In this document: positions 19,701 to 29,314 of the stretch, in pieces | Numbering within the stretch: the stretch's first letter is position 1 | Layout of the letters: each line of letters starts with the position of its first letter | Source: Pyropia yezoensis | Lineage: Eukaryota > Rhodophyta > Bangiophyceae > Bangiales > Bangiaceae | Direction of reading: 5' to 3' | Assembly: GCA_009829735.1 (NCBI GenBank) | Contig: CM020619.1 | Coordinates: forward strand, 11,460,375 to 11,524,374 | DNA length: 64,000 nucleotides | Made by a program: the position numbers and the translations under genes | The notes under the pieces: model-generated | What the model was told of the DNA's origin: nothing | The model's database searches: none | Seen by the model: the letters and a program-made list of their open reading frames with translations, nothing else

Positions 19701-20390
19701 AACGCTGCCGTCGTGGCAGCTTACTCTGCCTGCGGTGCGGACCTGGAGGCTCTCGCGGCAGCGGTACCCGGTGGGAGTGGAGACAAGGTTCTGAACGGTG
19801 CACTGGACAGGATGAACATGGCATTCCTTTTGCCCGTCCGCGCTGCTGGCGGGGAGGTAGCCAAGCGCCTCCGTGACGGGATGGCGGTGGAGGAGGTGCG
19901 GTCGTGGATCGACGCGGAAGTCTCTGCGGAGGTGCGTGCCTCGCCGGCGTTTGTGCGCACGTTGGCGGCCGCCGCGCTGGGCGTGGCGGTGGCGCCGACG
20001 CTGTCTGCTGGCGAGCGGAACCTCACCGCTGAGGTAGTAGCAGAGGAGGCGCGGCTGCTTAAGACTGCTGTCGCCCCCTTGCTGCTGCCCTATGTCGAGG
20101 GCACCACGGAAGCGCAGGTGACTGTGCTGCTGGTGGTGCAGGCCATTTGCTATGGCGCCCGCTTCCCCGGCGCGGGCACCCTCACGGGTGCGGACGGCAA
20201 GCCGCTGTCGCCGCTGGTGCGGCGCCTCTTTGACGGCCTCTACGATCTGGACGTGATTGACGAGGAGTCGGCCAACGCGTGGAAGGACCGGGACCCTGGG
20301 TCGGACGACAGCGGTAAGACCGAGGCGCTGGTGCAGACCAACGCGTGGTTTGAGTGGCTTGCCACCGCTGAGGAGGAGGACGACAAGTGA
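16758..20390 (+). CDS. eIF4G-type translation initiation factor (MIF4G + MA3 + W2)
   Basis: A single-exon gene of 1,210 aa, starting at an ATG in a near-perfect Kozak context (cgccaccATGG). It is predicted to be the cytosolic scaffold of the cap-binding complex. Near residue 53, RRVYPIDWLKLIG resembles a degenerate eIF4E-binding motif. A Gly-rich low-complexity region follows, carrying four related short blocks (see separate entry). The MIF4G domain is at about 325-590, with KVRSLLNKLTLEKFNKIYDQ, the NFAGMYADLC region and RMLGNVMFIGELFKKK. A second Gly/Arg-rich linker has RPGG repeats. The MA3 domain begins at about 800 (LKRKTKSILSEYV.. to ..LFEYFA). The end, LFDGLYDLDVIDEESANAW to WFEWLATAEEEDDK, looks like a W2/eIF5C HEAT tail that would bind an eIF4A- or kinase-like partner. 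Plant eIF4G and eIFiso4G lack W2 while animal eIF4G has it. Confidence 0.9.
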   Translation: MAASIGVAEPAAAPAAAVDPAGAGATSDKPGQSVDAAAPAKAERKTFGPGERRVYPIDWLKLIGREFLSPALVPPTVGSSDVNKHSPAEHATAGGATGGGGAAGGGLGGGLGSGGGLDMARAGRTVPERPAGGLFPERGSALGRANSGGLGGGLGGGLGGGGGLDMADPRGTMRLGAAGAANGGSGTGRAAPAPPRSGGMGVLGSYTAPLPSRSSSSVPGGPEPDFRAARGSMKVLPPPSSPISSSSDLSTARTPRTGGMAPAGGGGGGSGGGAFGSGRRGGGGAGGYADMFDPRGTKVHATVVAPQPELKKSTNAWARNREADGEVEAKVKKVRSLLNKLTLEKFNKIYDQIKSIEVSSPEVLDGIVSEVFQKALSESNFAGMYADLCSRLSKENFKLTGSMADAPDSEKQKLNFRRMLLTNCQSEFDRFANEETIMSDLKALEDSGKLTPDELMKVVTKAREKKSAAMNEFVDKLETISKQEVIKPADISVVISRAKRRMLGNVMFIGELFKKKLILEKIIHTECIQRLLTIVKAKKEEDVVEALIQLVSTTGKLLSMNAKAKSLMDDYFKDFALLSRDKEIPSRVRFLLKDLLDLRSNGWQGRRDEGGAKTIAEIHADIEKEEQAKEASAAAASAKSRDSRGFGGSGRGGYGMGLRGPIPTSHHTVSMHMPSSMRGAGAGATGSTPTRNRLSAAWENVERKEAAAAATSMSADAAQVTLRPGGLRPGGGGLRPGSRARGPASDARPKTGLLANSFAQLADNASGTPVLRPGARSGARPGASGGAPAPKAAPATPAAPPGLSKEVLKRKTKSILSEYVVNKDVKEARECVKEDIPVASHTGFVQTAMRHVLELRVQEREVMLPLFEYFASSSTLPHSAFVDAFTDVVRMLDDLDIDDPKACEYVGKFLGRLAALGAFTPETAADAAMPADAGLGFLGAAVKEIENPGLAIKLVVGTFSNFKAALVAGAGDRPAVAEEAANAAVVAAYSACGADLEALAAAVPGGSGDKVLNGALDRMNMAFLLPVRAAGGEVAKRLRDGMAVEEVRSWIDAEVSAEVRASPAFVRTLAAAALGVAVAPTLSAGERNLTAEVVAEEARLLKTAVAPLLLPYVEGTTEAQVTVLLVVQAICYGARFPGAGTLTGADGKPLSPLVRRLFDGLYDLDVIDEESANAWKDRDPGSDDSGKTEALVQTNAWFEWLATAEEEDDK
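17108..17660 (+). repeat. Four short repeated peptide blocks D-x(4)-RG-[TS] in the eIF4G-like N-terminal region
   Basis: Blocks LDMARAGRTVPER, LDMADPRGTMRL, PDFRAARGSMKVL and ADMFDPRGTKVH are spaced through a Gly-rich linker before MIF4G. Each places an Asp-aromatic/Met pair four or five residues before Arg-Gly-Thr/Ser. They look like a repeated linear binding motif. Confidence 0.6.
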
Positions 20391-20966
20391 GCGCGGCGGC
20401 TCTGCCGTAGCCGCGCGGGCGGCGGGGGGGGGGGGGTTGGGGGGGGGGTGGGTGGGTGGGCAACGGGGAGCTCAGGGGGAGCGCTTTGCTTGGAAGGCCA
20501 TATTTCTGCATGGATGTTGCCGCCGCCGCCCCCCACCCCCTTCCCGGGACCCCTACCGGCAGCCTACAGCTCCCGCTTATTTCTTCCTCACGTCGTTCCC
20601 CCCTCCCCCCTCTCCACCCCTCCCCCCCTTCCCCGCCTCCTTTACAAGAACGCGCTGAGGGAGAGCAGCGCCTGTTGAGTCGCGTGTGTGTGTGCGTGGT
20701 AGGTGGCTCCGGTGCGCACGCTCGTGCGGCCGGCGCGAGTTTATGTTCCGTTTTTTTTTCACTTCCCCGCCGCTTCCGCATGATGTAGCGCCGTGCCGTC
20801 CGTTCCCGCCCCGCCCCGTCCCTCCTCCCCCCAGAAAGAGCCCCTTCCCCCCATTACCCGCCATGCGCAAGCCCCTCGCTATGTCGGCGGCGGGGAGGGT
20901 GCGCCCCCCCCATGGGTGGGCCCACCACCCCACACCCCCTCCCCACTCTTGGGGGAGGCGGGGGCG
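20391..20966. other. Intergenic, between convergent eIF4G-like and PLP-fold genes
   Basis: G-run (20,417-20,448), TC-rich and GT-rich stretches. These are presumed 3'UTRs of the two convergent genes. No further gene is visible. Confidence 0.55.
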
Positions 20967-23332
20967 TCACCCCCCCGCCTTCACCTGCGTGCCCCCCGCG
21001 CCCGCAGGCGGGCAGCCGCCGGCCGCGGCGGCCACGTCAAGGGCGCCAAGCACATCGCGGCACAGGTCGGCGGGGTCTTCCAGCCCCACCCGGAAGGTCA
21101 GCCGGCGGCAGCACAGGGGCGGCGGCGGCGGCGGCGGCGGCGACACCAACGGCGGACCCCCGCCGGGACGGCCGCCCCCCCACACCGCCGCCCGAGCGGC
21201 GGCGGTGGACGCTGCCGCAACGGCGGCGGCAACCTCATCGGCCGCGGCGGGCCACACGGTGGTGGCCACCCCCCCCGCGTCCGCCTCGGCGAGCGCCACC
21301 AGCGACAGGGCGTCCACAAACGTGTCGGCCGCCGTGGCGGCGCCGCCCGACAGCGTCACGCCCACCGCCGGGCCACCGCCGGGGTACCACACCCCAACCC
21401 GCAGCGGCGGGTGGGGGGGGTTGAGCGAGGGACGCGCCGATGACCGTGGCACCCACGTGGAGAGGGCGGCGGCGAGCGCCGCCGCCCCCGCCGTCGCCGC
21501 GGCGGCCACCACCCCCCGCGACCGCCCCGCTCGCCACGCCGCGTAGGCCCCCCCGGGGGAGAGCGCGCCCGCCGACGGGGTGGCGGCGGTCTTGACGCCC
21601 CCCCGCGCGCGCGCGTGGCCGGCGGGGGTGCCGGTGAAGAGGAACGCGCCGCCGTCGCCGCCGTCGGCGGCGGGCGCCACCACCGTCGTGACGCCCACGG
21701 CAAAGAGGGATGCGAGCCCGCTCCCGCCGCCGCCACCGCCGCGGCCGTCGCCGCCGCCGCCGCTGCCGCCGCTGCCGCTGGGGCGGTCGCGCCCGGGCGC
21801 GGCGGGCGCGGACAGGGTGCCGGTCACGTCGAGGACGGCAATGGAAACGCGCGGAAAGGCCGCCACCAGCCGCGCCGCGGTGGCGGCCAGGTCCAGGGCG
21901 GGGGCGTACGGGGTGGGCGGAACGAGCAACACCGCCAGCGGCCGCCCCGACCGCCCGCCGGCAGTCACCGCCGTGGGGCCCGCCGGCGCCCCGTCGGCCG
22001 GTGGCGGCGCCCCCCCCCCCCCCCCGGTCGGCCGGCCCCCGCCGGGACGGCCCACGCGGCTGGCAGTGGCGCGGCAATAACCCCCAGGCGGGCGTACAGC
22101 CCCCCCCCGCCGCCCCCCCCGACGCCCACCACCGCGGCAACGGCCGGGGGAACCCCCCCCGCCACCCACAGCCCCCCCCCCGCCCGGCACACGGGCAGCA
22201 GCGCCGCGTGGACGGCGGCGAGGATGGACGGCGCGCTGGTGGCGGCGGCCGCCCCCGCCGCGGCGGCGGCTGCCACCTCCGCCACCCGGGCGGTGAGGGT
22301 GCCGTAGCGGCCGTAAAAGAGGCCGTCCAGGATGCCGTCGCGGCGGGAGCCGGCGCCGGCGACGCCGGCGGCGCGGCCGCCGCCCCCGTCGCTGCCGCCG
22401 CCGGCGCCGCCGCCGACGCTGCCGCCGCCGCCACGGGCCGCCGCCACCGCTGAGGGCGACGGCGGCGGCGGCGGCGGCGTCCACGCGGCATAGGCCGAGG
22501 CGGCCACGTCCCGCCGCCGCCGGAACGCCACGGTCGACGCTCGCATGACGGGCGGGCCGGGGAGGACCACCCCGGGGGGCAACCGCCAGCCGCCAGCCCC
22601 CCCGCTGCCGGGGGTGGGGTGACCCGCCCACGCGCCGCCGGCAGCGGCAGCGGCAGCGGCAGCGGCAGCATCTGCGGGCGCAGCGGCGTCGTAGATGGGG
22701 GGGGTTGCCTCGGTAGTGGGTGCAGCGGTGGGGGTGGCAGCTTTGCCACTGTCGGCTGGCGGCCGCGGCGGCGGCGGTGGCGGTGGGAGTGGCGGCGGTG
22801 GCCCGGCCGAGACGGCAAAGTCCGCCCGCCGGTAGCCGCCGCGGACGCCGACCGTGGCCGCGCACCAGCCGGCAGGGTCGTCAGCGCCCGCAGGCCGCCC
22901 GTCATTCAAAGTGTGGGGGGCGGCCAAGCGGGCTTCGCGGTCGCCACCGCCGCGGCTGCTGCCACCCACTGCCGCCGCGGTGGGTGCAGATGCCGCCGCC
23001 GCCGCGGCAGCGGCGGCGGCATCTGTGGCTGCAGCTGCAGCGGCGGCAGCGGCGGCTGCAGCAGCGGCAGCAGCCGCAGCAGCGGCGGGGATGTCTGCCG
23101 GCCCTCCCCCGCCACTGGCGGCGGCCATCTGCGGGCGGCCGCCGCGATAACGGGCGGTGGGCGGCGATGGCGGTGGCGGCAGCGGCAGTGGCAGCGACGA
23201 CGGCAGCTGCAGCGGGCGCAGAGGGCGGGCGGCCAGGCGGGAGGGAGGCGGGAGCAGCGCTCGGCGTGGGGCGGGAAGGGGTCCCCCACGGGCGGGGGGG
23301 GAAAGGAAGGGGACGGTTAACGCGGGTGGCAT
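20967..23332 (-). CDS. Cystathionine beta-lyase-like PLP-fold protein, frameshifted, catalytic lysine not seen
   Basis: The ATG at 23332 opens a Pro/Ala/Arg-rich N-terminus that looks like a plastid transit peptide. A long poly-Ala stretch comes next. The Cys/Met-metabolism PLP-enzyme pattern follows: PPVMRASTVAF, then YGRYGTLTARVAE, then a short helix block ending VCRAGGGLWVAGG. The frame then changes across a C16 run (22010-22025). The second frame continues with LAVLLVPPTPYAPALDL, IAVLDVTGTL, GALSPGGAYAAWRAG and the C-terminal RLTFRVGLEDPADL. In active enzymes (MetB/MetC) a Lys in 'S-x-TKY-x-x-GH' binds PLP. The aligned stretch here reads VTTVVAPAADG, with no such motif. The 'DNTW' Asp also lies in a changed context (LDVTGT). 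The gene is either a non-catalytic paralogue or a decayed copy. The frame change may be a homopolymer sequencing error. Confidence 0.6.
22010..22025. repeat. C16 homopolymer at a coding-frame change
   Basis: On the minus strand this G16 run lies exactly where the reading frame of the PLP-fold gene must shift to join its N- and C-terminal halves. Confidence 0.8.
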
Positions 23333-24664
23333 GGCGGGGAGGGGGGACAGAAGGGGGAAGGGCGGGATGAGGCGCAGAGGGGGTAGGGCGGGATGGGGGG
23401 CAGAGCGGGAAAAGGGATGGCGGTGGGCGGAAGACGTCCTCCACGGTCCGGACCTGCGGGGATGCGTTTGGTTCGTGTGCAGATCTGCGGAGGGGTTGAG
23501 GTGACATTGATTCAGAGCTTGAATCGCTATTGAAATCCATCGATGGAGTATTGGTGTGCACCGGGACCGCAACCAGGGTGGAAAGAAGGGGTTGTCAAGC
23601 GTACCAGTTTTGGTCCAGCGTATGGTACTGGGAGTCGTGGCTGGGGCACGAGTTTCTACTGTCATCCAGCCGACTCTCGCCAAACGTAGTGGCGCCCGTG
23701 ACCGGAGTCATGAGTATTCACAAGCGTACTAGCCAGTAGTATACTTCGGCAACAGTATGAGTACTGCAAGAGTATCCAGCGCATGAAAAACTGGTCAATT
23801 TACGAAAATGTACCGCACTTTACATTTCCGTGTGACTGGATGCCCTTCTCTGATGGCTCTTCTGCATGCTTATCAAGCGAGAGGAGCACGGGATCCTGCG
23901 CTGCGCCTGTCTCTTGTCACGACTCCTGGGGACATTCCAGAGCCAGGTGGTGCACGGGCGCAGGCAAGAGCAGATGTCATTGGCTTCGGCTTGCCCGAGA
24001 GCACTGCCTGACCTTCCATGGCATCAGCAGGCTGCGAAGAAGTTTGTCAGCCCCTCACCCTAAAGGTCTACTCCATATAGCTAGTCACCTGAGACGACCC
24101 GACTTCTCGCCTCCCGCATGCCTCAGTACGTGCCGGGAGCGACCACTTGACGTTTTTTTATCGAGTACAGTACTCATAGGCATGAGATAGCGCCGCTTTC
24201 TTGTATTTTCAGGGATGGTCTCATGCGCTGAAAAGGATATCACTCTGTTTGTAGCCAAGACAGCGGTGCGACTCTTTCGTAAAAATCGGCAACTCCTCCG
24301 TTTTTCTCACTTTTGAGCTTCTTCTACGCGGTGCATTGTGCTTTAGTACTCTAGAGGTCCTGGACGAGCTTGTTCTCCCCTGTTCCACGCTATATTGCTT
24401 CCTCGCCGTGACAGAGAAGAACAGAGGCTGTTGTTCCTGACCGCCGATCGGACGTAAAAATCGGATACGGGGGCTACCTTAGAAGAACAATGACTTAAAA
24501 AACAAGTAACTTGGACTGAACTATGTCAGGCTGAAGCGCCGCCAGACATGCCTCTTCCCTTCACCCCAACCCGTCACTGCTAGCACCGCCGTTGCACCAG
24601 GCACTCTCCCCTACCACCTCCCTGCCCCCAACGCCCCGTGCGCGCTCAGGCTCGGCTTGCCACT
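23333..24664. other. Start of a low-gene-density, lower-GC region
   Basis: GC and homopolymer content drop sharply at about 23,500. Short words such as gagtattc/gtactac and a gagtacagtactc palindrome (24,161-24,173) recur. No ORF with a recognisable product was found. Confidence 0.5.
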
Positions 24665-25188
24665 ATGTCGCCCACGCGCCAGATTGTTTCTGGTGGTGGC
24701 CCCTCGCGTCGGCGTCGCGCTTTCTACCGACTGACGAAGGAGACGGCTGTCCTGGCGGACAACGTGCGACGATTTTTTGAGGGGGAGCGCGCGGCCGGCC
24801 GGACGCGCTCCTTGAGTAATCCAGTGCAGGGGGTGCGTTGGACGAGAGCGAGGCAGGGGAGGGAAGCGAATCGGGCAGTTTGGAGATGTGACCTGGGTAC
24901 TGAGTGTGCGCGTTTTTTTTTTTCTTAGGAGGAGCAGGCGACCGCCTTCAGCCGGAGGAGCTGTCGGTGGACGTAAAATTGGACCCCCGAAGGTCTCCGT
25001 ACGAGGCGGGGGGGCTGTTGTCTTGCGGCCAAGGCAATGGCGACACGCATTGCAATCGCCTACGCTTTGGCCGCGACGACGGGAATATGATCGGCTGCGA
25101 CTGTGTCCTCAGATGCGGCGGGATTACGAAGTTGGCGCAGCGCTCACTGTGTAATTCCTACTACGGTGAGGAATGGGCCAGCATGTAA
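24665..25188 (+). CDS. Uncharacterised ORF, probably spliced, transposon-like context
   Basis: The ATG at 24665 begins MSPTRQIVSGG.. followed by a basic helical stretch (RRRRAFYRLTKETAVLADNV), which could be a helix-turn-helix N-terminus. A possible intron (gtgcgt ... tttttttcttag, about 24,830-24,929) would lead to a second segment ending at 25186-25188. That segment is Cys/His-rich, with GNGDTHCNRLRFG, GNMIGCDCVLRCGG and CNSYYGEEW. The last part faintly resembles the end of a SET domain. Neither half can be assigned to a family with confidence. The surrounding DNA is transposon-like. Confidence 0.3.
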
Positions 25189-25463
25189 CCCCCGTTCGTG
25201 CACACACAAAGCCCGCCAATTTGATCTCGATCGGCATTCGGGCAAGACGGGCATGTCCGGTCCGCCCCACATCGGCTGGAGGACCCTCCGTGCTGTTCAG
25301 GCGTGCACTCCGGCGCAAGAACACGGTTTCAGGTCCTGTCATTTTTACCACAGGCCCAAAGCGTGATGCTGATCAGGTCGACCTATTTTGAGCCGTAGCC
25401 GACCAGAAGCGCATGAAATAAAACTTTTTTCTCAAATGACTAGTTATATGGAATAGACCTTTG

Positions 25464-26848
25464 GGCTTGGGTATTACGTGCCCAAAACCCGCATGTGACG
25501 TGAGTTCACGCCCGATCACGCCCGATTACGGCGTAATCACGTGTTTTTCAGCGCGTGTCACGCACAAAGTAGCCCACCTGAAATTGACTTTCAATGTAGT
25601 GTATCACGGCTCTCACAACATCCCCCGGTCCATTTGACACTTGGGGATCGCGTCCTGCAGGTACCACGACGAGTCGAATACCTCGCTCAGCAGCACAACT
25701 GGGGACGTCCGCGTGGTGCCAACGCCACTTGTCGCACCTGACCCGAACCTGCCTCTGGTCGACGGCACCGCGGGTCCATCGGCCGACCCCTGTGAGATGC
25801 AGCGACGCAGCAGCACATTGTACCTAGCCTTTGCCACCTCGTCCGAGAACTCTCGCTCCGCGACGCCGAGTAAGAGGGTGCCGTCGACGGCGGTGGAACA
25901 GGCGGTCAGGTCGGCGGCGGCCGCAAAGGGCGCCCACACGAGCCCCCACAGAAGGCACTCGTGGCCCACCGAGATGGACAGCACCCACCCGTCGGGGGTG
26001 ATGGGGGCGGCGAGGGAGCAGTAGAAGGATGGGGAGGGCGAGTCGCTCGTTCAGCACCCGCGCATAAAGGGCAGTGGGGAGGCGCGGGAGGGGGGGGGTA
26101 CGCCGACCGCGACCGCCCGCAACCTCCACCACCGCCGCCATCGCCACCACCACCGCTGCTGCTGCGGCCACCAGCACCTCCGCTGCAGCTGCTAGCGCTG
26201 CCGCACACGCCTTCGTTCCTAATCGGTGGCGAAGACATAGTGGACGTGGAGAGAGCGCCAGCAGCTGGAGCACACCTCAGACGGGGCCGCTGCTCGCCGG
26301 GGGCGACCTGGTGACCTACGAGTCCGGCCCGCCAGCGTCGCCGCCCCCGCGGTCACGGTCACCGCTACCTTTGCCGTCGCCGCCGCCGCTGCCGCTTCTG
26401 CCTCCGCTGCTCTCGCGGCCACCACTGCCGCCACCGCCGCCACTGGCGCCGCTGACGCCGCTTCCACCCATGCCGCAGCCGCCACCGCCGCTGCATTCCC
26501 TGTCGGCGGGCGCTTCGGCGCACGCTGCCGGCGCCGAAACGCCTGCCGGTGAGATGGGCGCCGGCGTCGGGTGCGCATCGCCGAAGCGGACGCGGGGCGT
26601 CGTCCGCGGCGTGTTGCGCTCTGCATCCCCATCACGGAGGACGAAGGGGAGGAGGGCAGAGCCACTAGATACAATTCGGGCCACACACCTCATTAGACGT
26701 AGTATTTGTGTCGTATACTGAACTCCTAATCACGTCCCCAATCACTCATTTTCTTGCCGCGCGTGACGTGTGATCACGCGCTAATTCACGCATGAGATCA
26801 CGCGAAATACGTGATCTTACATCACGTGCTGCGCGTGATACCCAAGCC
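25464..26848. mobile_element. TIR-bounded element of 1.39 kb
   Basis: Terminal inverted repeats ggcttgggtattacg (25464-25478) and, reversed, ggcttgggtatcacg (26834-26848) match at 14 of 15 positions. Inside each end lie many copies of tcacg/cgtga, including attacg-g-cgtaat at the left. The interior is GC-rich and repetitive. No transposase was recognised, so it is probably a non-autonomous DNA transposon. A target duplication could not be fixed by eye. Confidence 0.6.
25613..25984 (-). CDS. Uncharacterised coding-like ORF inside the TIR element
   Basis: It encodes about 123 residues of ordinary, non-low-complexity sequence (for example GHECLLWGLVWAPFAAAA, and near the end LLSEVFDSSWYLQDAIPKC). 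This differs from the Pro/Gly/Arg shadows elsewhere, so it may be a genuine exon, perhaps of a captured host gene. No family was recognised. The first codon in the frame may not be ATG. Confidence 0.25.
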   Translation of the reverse strand: MLSISVGHECLLWGLVWAPFAAAADLTACSTAVDGTLLLGVAEREFSDEVAKARYNVLLRRCISQGSADGPAVPSTRGRFGSGATSGVGTTRTSPVVLLSEVFDSSWYLQDAIPKCQMDRGML

Positions 26849-28507
26849 TACCTCACCCGCCCGCCCCGAGGGCCCGAGGGACCTCAGCGAGGCTCGGGTG
26901 CCATGCAGATACGAGATTTGTGCTTTGATTAGGGGCGCTTTTGGTTTTTGATTAGAGCTTCCGGTGACATCTGAAAAGTTTAAACATTTGAATAATTCCT
27001 GCTCGCCATGTATCTATCTGGCATGCGGTGAAGAGAGCGTCGTGTTGGATTCACGTTCTTGGACCTCCAAGAGGAGCACTTTAGTTGAGACATACAGTGG
27101 TGGAGAGGGAGTGCTAAGGGGGTGAGGAAGGAGCGCCATCTTCTGAACGGTGTTTGATGGCGGCGTCGGCGTGCGGCTTCCGCGGGCAGCTCTCGTATAT
27201 GACTCGACGAGAACGAGGCGAGAAGAGTGAAGGCGAGGGGAGGGAGTGGGGGTGCTCTTCAATGTAGAAATAGGTGAGGCTTTGTGGGGAGCGGGGGCGT
27301 GGGGTGTGCTTGCGTGGATCGCGGCCGTCCCGTCGCCTGGAACACGCTGACGACGCCGCCGTGCTCCGAGAGCGTCACCTGGGTTATGCCGGGGAAGGTC
27401 ATCACGGCGAGCCAGGCACCGCTGGCTCGCCTAGGCCGCGTGCTCCTCGAATCGGGGATGGTGGTGCTGACGGAGCGGCCGACGCAGCCGCTCAACGGCC
27501 ACAACGTGCTGTTCTACGGCACGCAGGGCAGGCGGAATGACTTTTGGGAACAGCTTGGAGGAGGGGGGAAGGGGGATGGGTGAGAGGGGACGAAGGTGGG
27601 GAAGAGACGGAGGGAGTTCCCGGAGGCCCGGTTGTCAGGGGACTACCAGCCCCTGCCGGGGTATGCCTTGGTCGGTGGCTGTCCCAACTCATACGTACAC
27701 AGAGCTGCGGACGTGTCAACTACTCTCGGACCTCGGAGGGGTGGTGGGAGAACGGGGGCCTCCCCGCATGCGTGATGCGGGGGGGCGACGGGGGTGCCTG
27801 TGGATGAAGAGCGCGAGAATGGACCAGATGGACAGGAAGAGAGGGGGCGGGTGCGGGGGCGGAGAGATTGGCGTAGCCCAGGTGGCAATGGTGACGGGAG
27901 GCGACTGCTCGAAATAAAGCCGAGGCCAACATGAGTTCCAAAAGTCGATACAATATTATATCTCATGTATTTTTTCGTGGTGGTCGAGGTCATGAGGTGA
28001 AAGTGTTATCCCTAGGATTCTATAGGCTGATGCCCGATGACCTTGCTGCGCTCCGGGCCATCCCTTAACTTTGCGGCTAGGATAGGTCGAGAGCTCGGCA
28101 CGAGGTCCCCACGTTAACAGATAGGTCAGATTCTATTGGCCGACTGAATTCGGAATCTCGTATATGCATGGCACTTGAGCCCTCGGTGACGCATCCAGGC
28201 ATCCAGGGTTGTTGTGGCGGGTGCGCCTGGGAGGCGTCGGTTCGAGGAGCAAAAACTGTGGATAGTCGTGCCTTGGAAGGTTGCCGCCCGAGATCGGCCG
28301 ACGTGCGGCCGCGGGCGGGTCTCCTTTTATTGCAGGCAGATAGTTGATACGGGTAAATATCAAGTACGATGCGGCTGTAGTTATCTCTCACACTTCCTGC
28401 CCGTCGGGCCGGTCGGATCGCCTGCCTCGATGTCTTGTTTCGGCGGCGTCTAGGTCGCGACGCGGCTGCTCTCATACATGGCACACTTCCCCGTCCTGCG
28501 TCCCCCC
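26849..28507. other. Gene-poor spacer up to element A
   Basis: Mostly non-coding in appearance. The minus strand at 27,259-27,504 has one coding-like stretch (GAWLAVMTFPGITQVTLS) that I cannot assign. The last few hundred bases may be the 3' non-coding end of the copia element that element A was inserted into. Confidence 0.4.
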
Positions 28508-28975
28508 TGTGGCAAAAACCACTCGCACACGCGGCACCCAAGTTGGGGCGGTGTACTAGGGCTGCCTCCCGTGTCGGGGGAACCGGAAGAAGTGCAAGTC
28601 GCACACACTCTGTCCCTGTTGTGGGGCAAACCCCCCACTGACAAACAAGAGGATGGTGTGTGGTCCAACAGTTTCTTGGTCGGGACGGGGACGCAGGGCC
28701 AAGCCCCGCTGTCCCTCCCCTTATCCCCCCAGGGTCCACTCAGAATCTCGCCACTCAGAATCTCGCACCCCAGCACCTGCCCACCGGGCCACACGAAAAT
28801 TCAAGACGATAAATGCAGAAAACCCTCAAATCCAAGTTGGATTTACTACTAAGCTAACTATCCCAAACTTAGGGAATCTGGACCCAAATGCAGGGGGAGG
28901 AACGGATCAGGCTAGTGGCCTGCCGCCCCTTGCATGGCACGTGTTGCCCCCCTACCTGGGGGTCAATACTGCCAC
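28508..28975 (-). repeat. Element A 3' LTR
   Basis: 468 bp, almost identical to 37417-37884, with a third copy reversed at 60438-60907. In element orientation it starts GTGGCAGTATTG and ends TTTTTGCCACA, giving short inverted termini. Confidence 0.93.
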
Positions 28976-28990
28976 GCTCCCCTCTCCTCA
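28976..28990 (-). other. Element A polypurine tract
   Basis: In element orientation, gaggagaggggagc directly precedes the 3' LTR. This is the expected site for plus-strand DNA priming. Confidence 0.65.
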
Positions 28991-29291
28991 GTTCCGACCG
29001 ACCCGGTCGGCCCTGTGAAGGGGTGCGTAAACGCACGTCTCGGCGTTGGGGGCGCGACTTGCTGTCCCCCATCGAGTACGTAACGCGGATGTGGAGGCGG
29101 TCACGTTGAACGCCCCTCTCCTCAAGCTTGCCCACTCGGCAGCTTGCTCTCCTCGGTTCACACTTCACCATCACCACCACATCCCCTTCACCTTCCACGG
29201 GGCCGCCCCACGCTGGGGAGGCCACCCGTCTACCCACGATCCGAGCCCCCCTCAACTCGAGGCGGGTCTCGTGCCGCTGTAGCCAGGGCGT

Positions 29292-29312
29292 CTCTCCCCA
29301 ACTTGGGGAGAG
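29292..29312 (+). promoter_or_regulatory. 21-nt perfect hairpin abutting the antisense ORF start
   Basis: Arms ctctccccaa and ttggggagag (10 bp each, 1-nt centre) end two bases before the ATG at 29315. In an mRNA this would be a stable stem at the start codon. The same CAA-C/G-TTG core recurs across element A. Confidence 0.6.
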
Positions 29313-29314
29313 CC

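Noticed and set aside
28478-28852. Plus-strand ORF of 124 codons in the element A LTR (also at 37,315-37,761 and, reversed, 60,562-60,906)
   Set aside because: It is repeated only because the LTR is repeated, and its product looks like non-coding translation.
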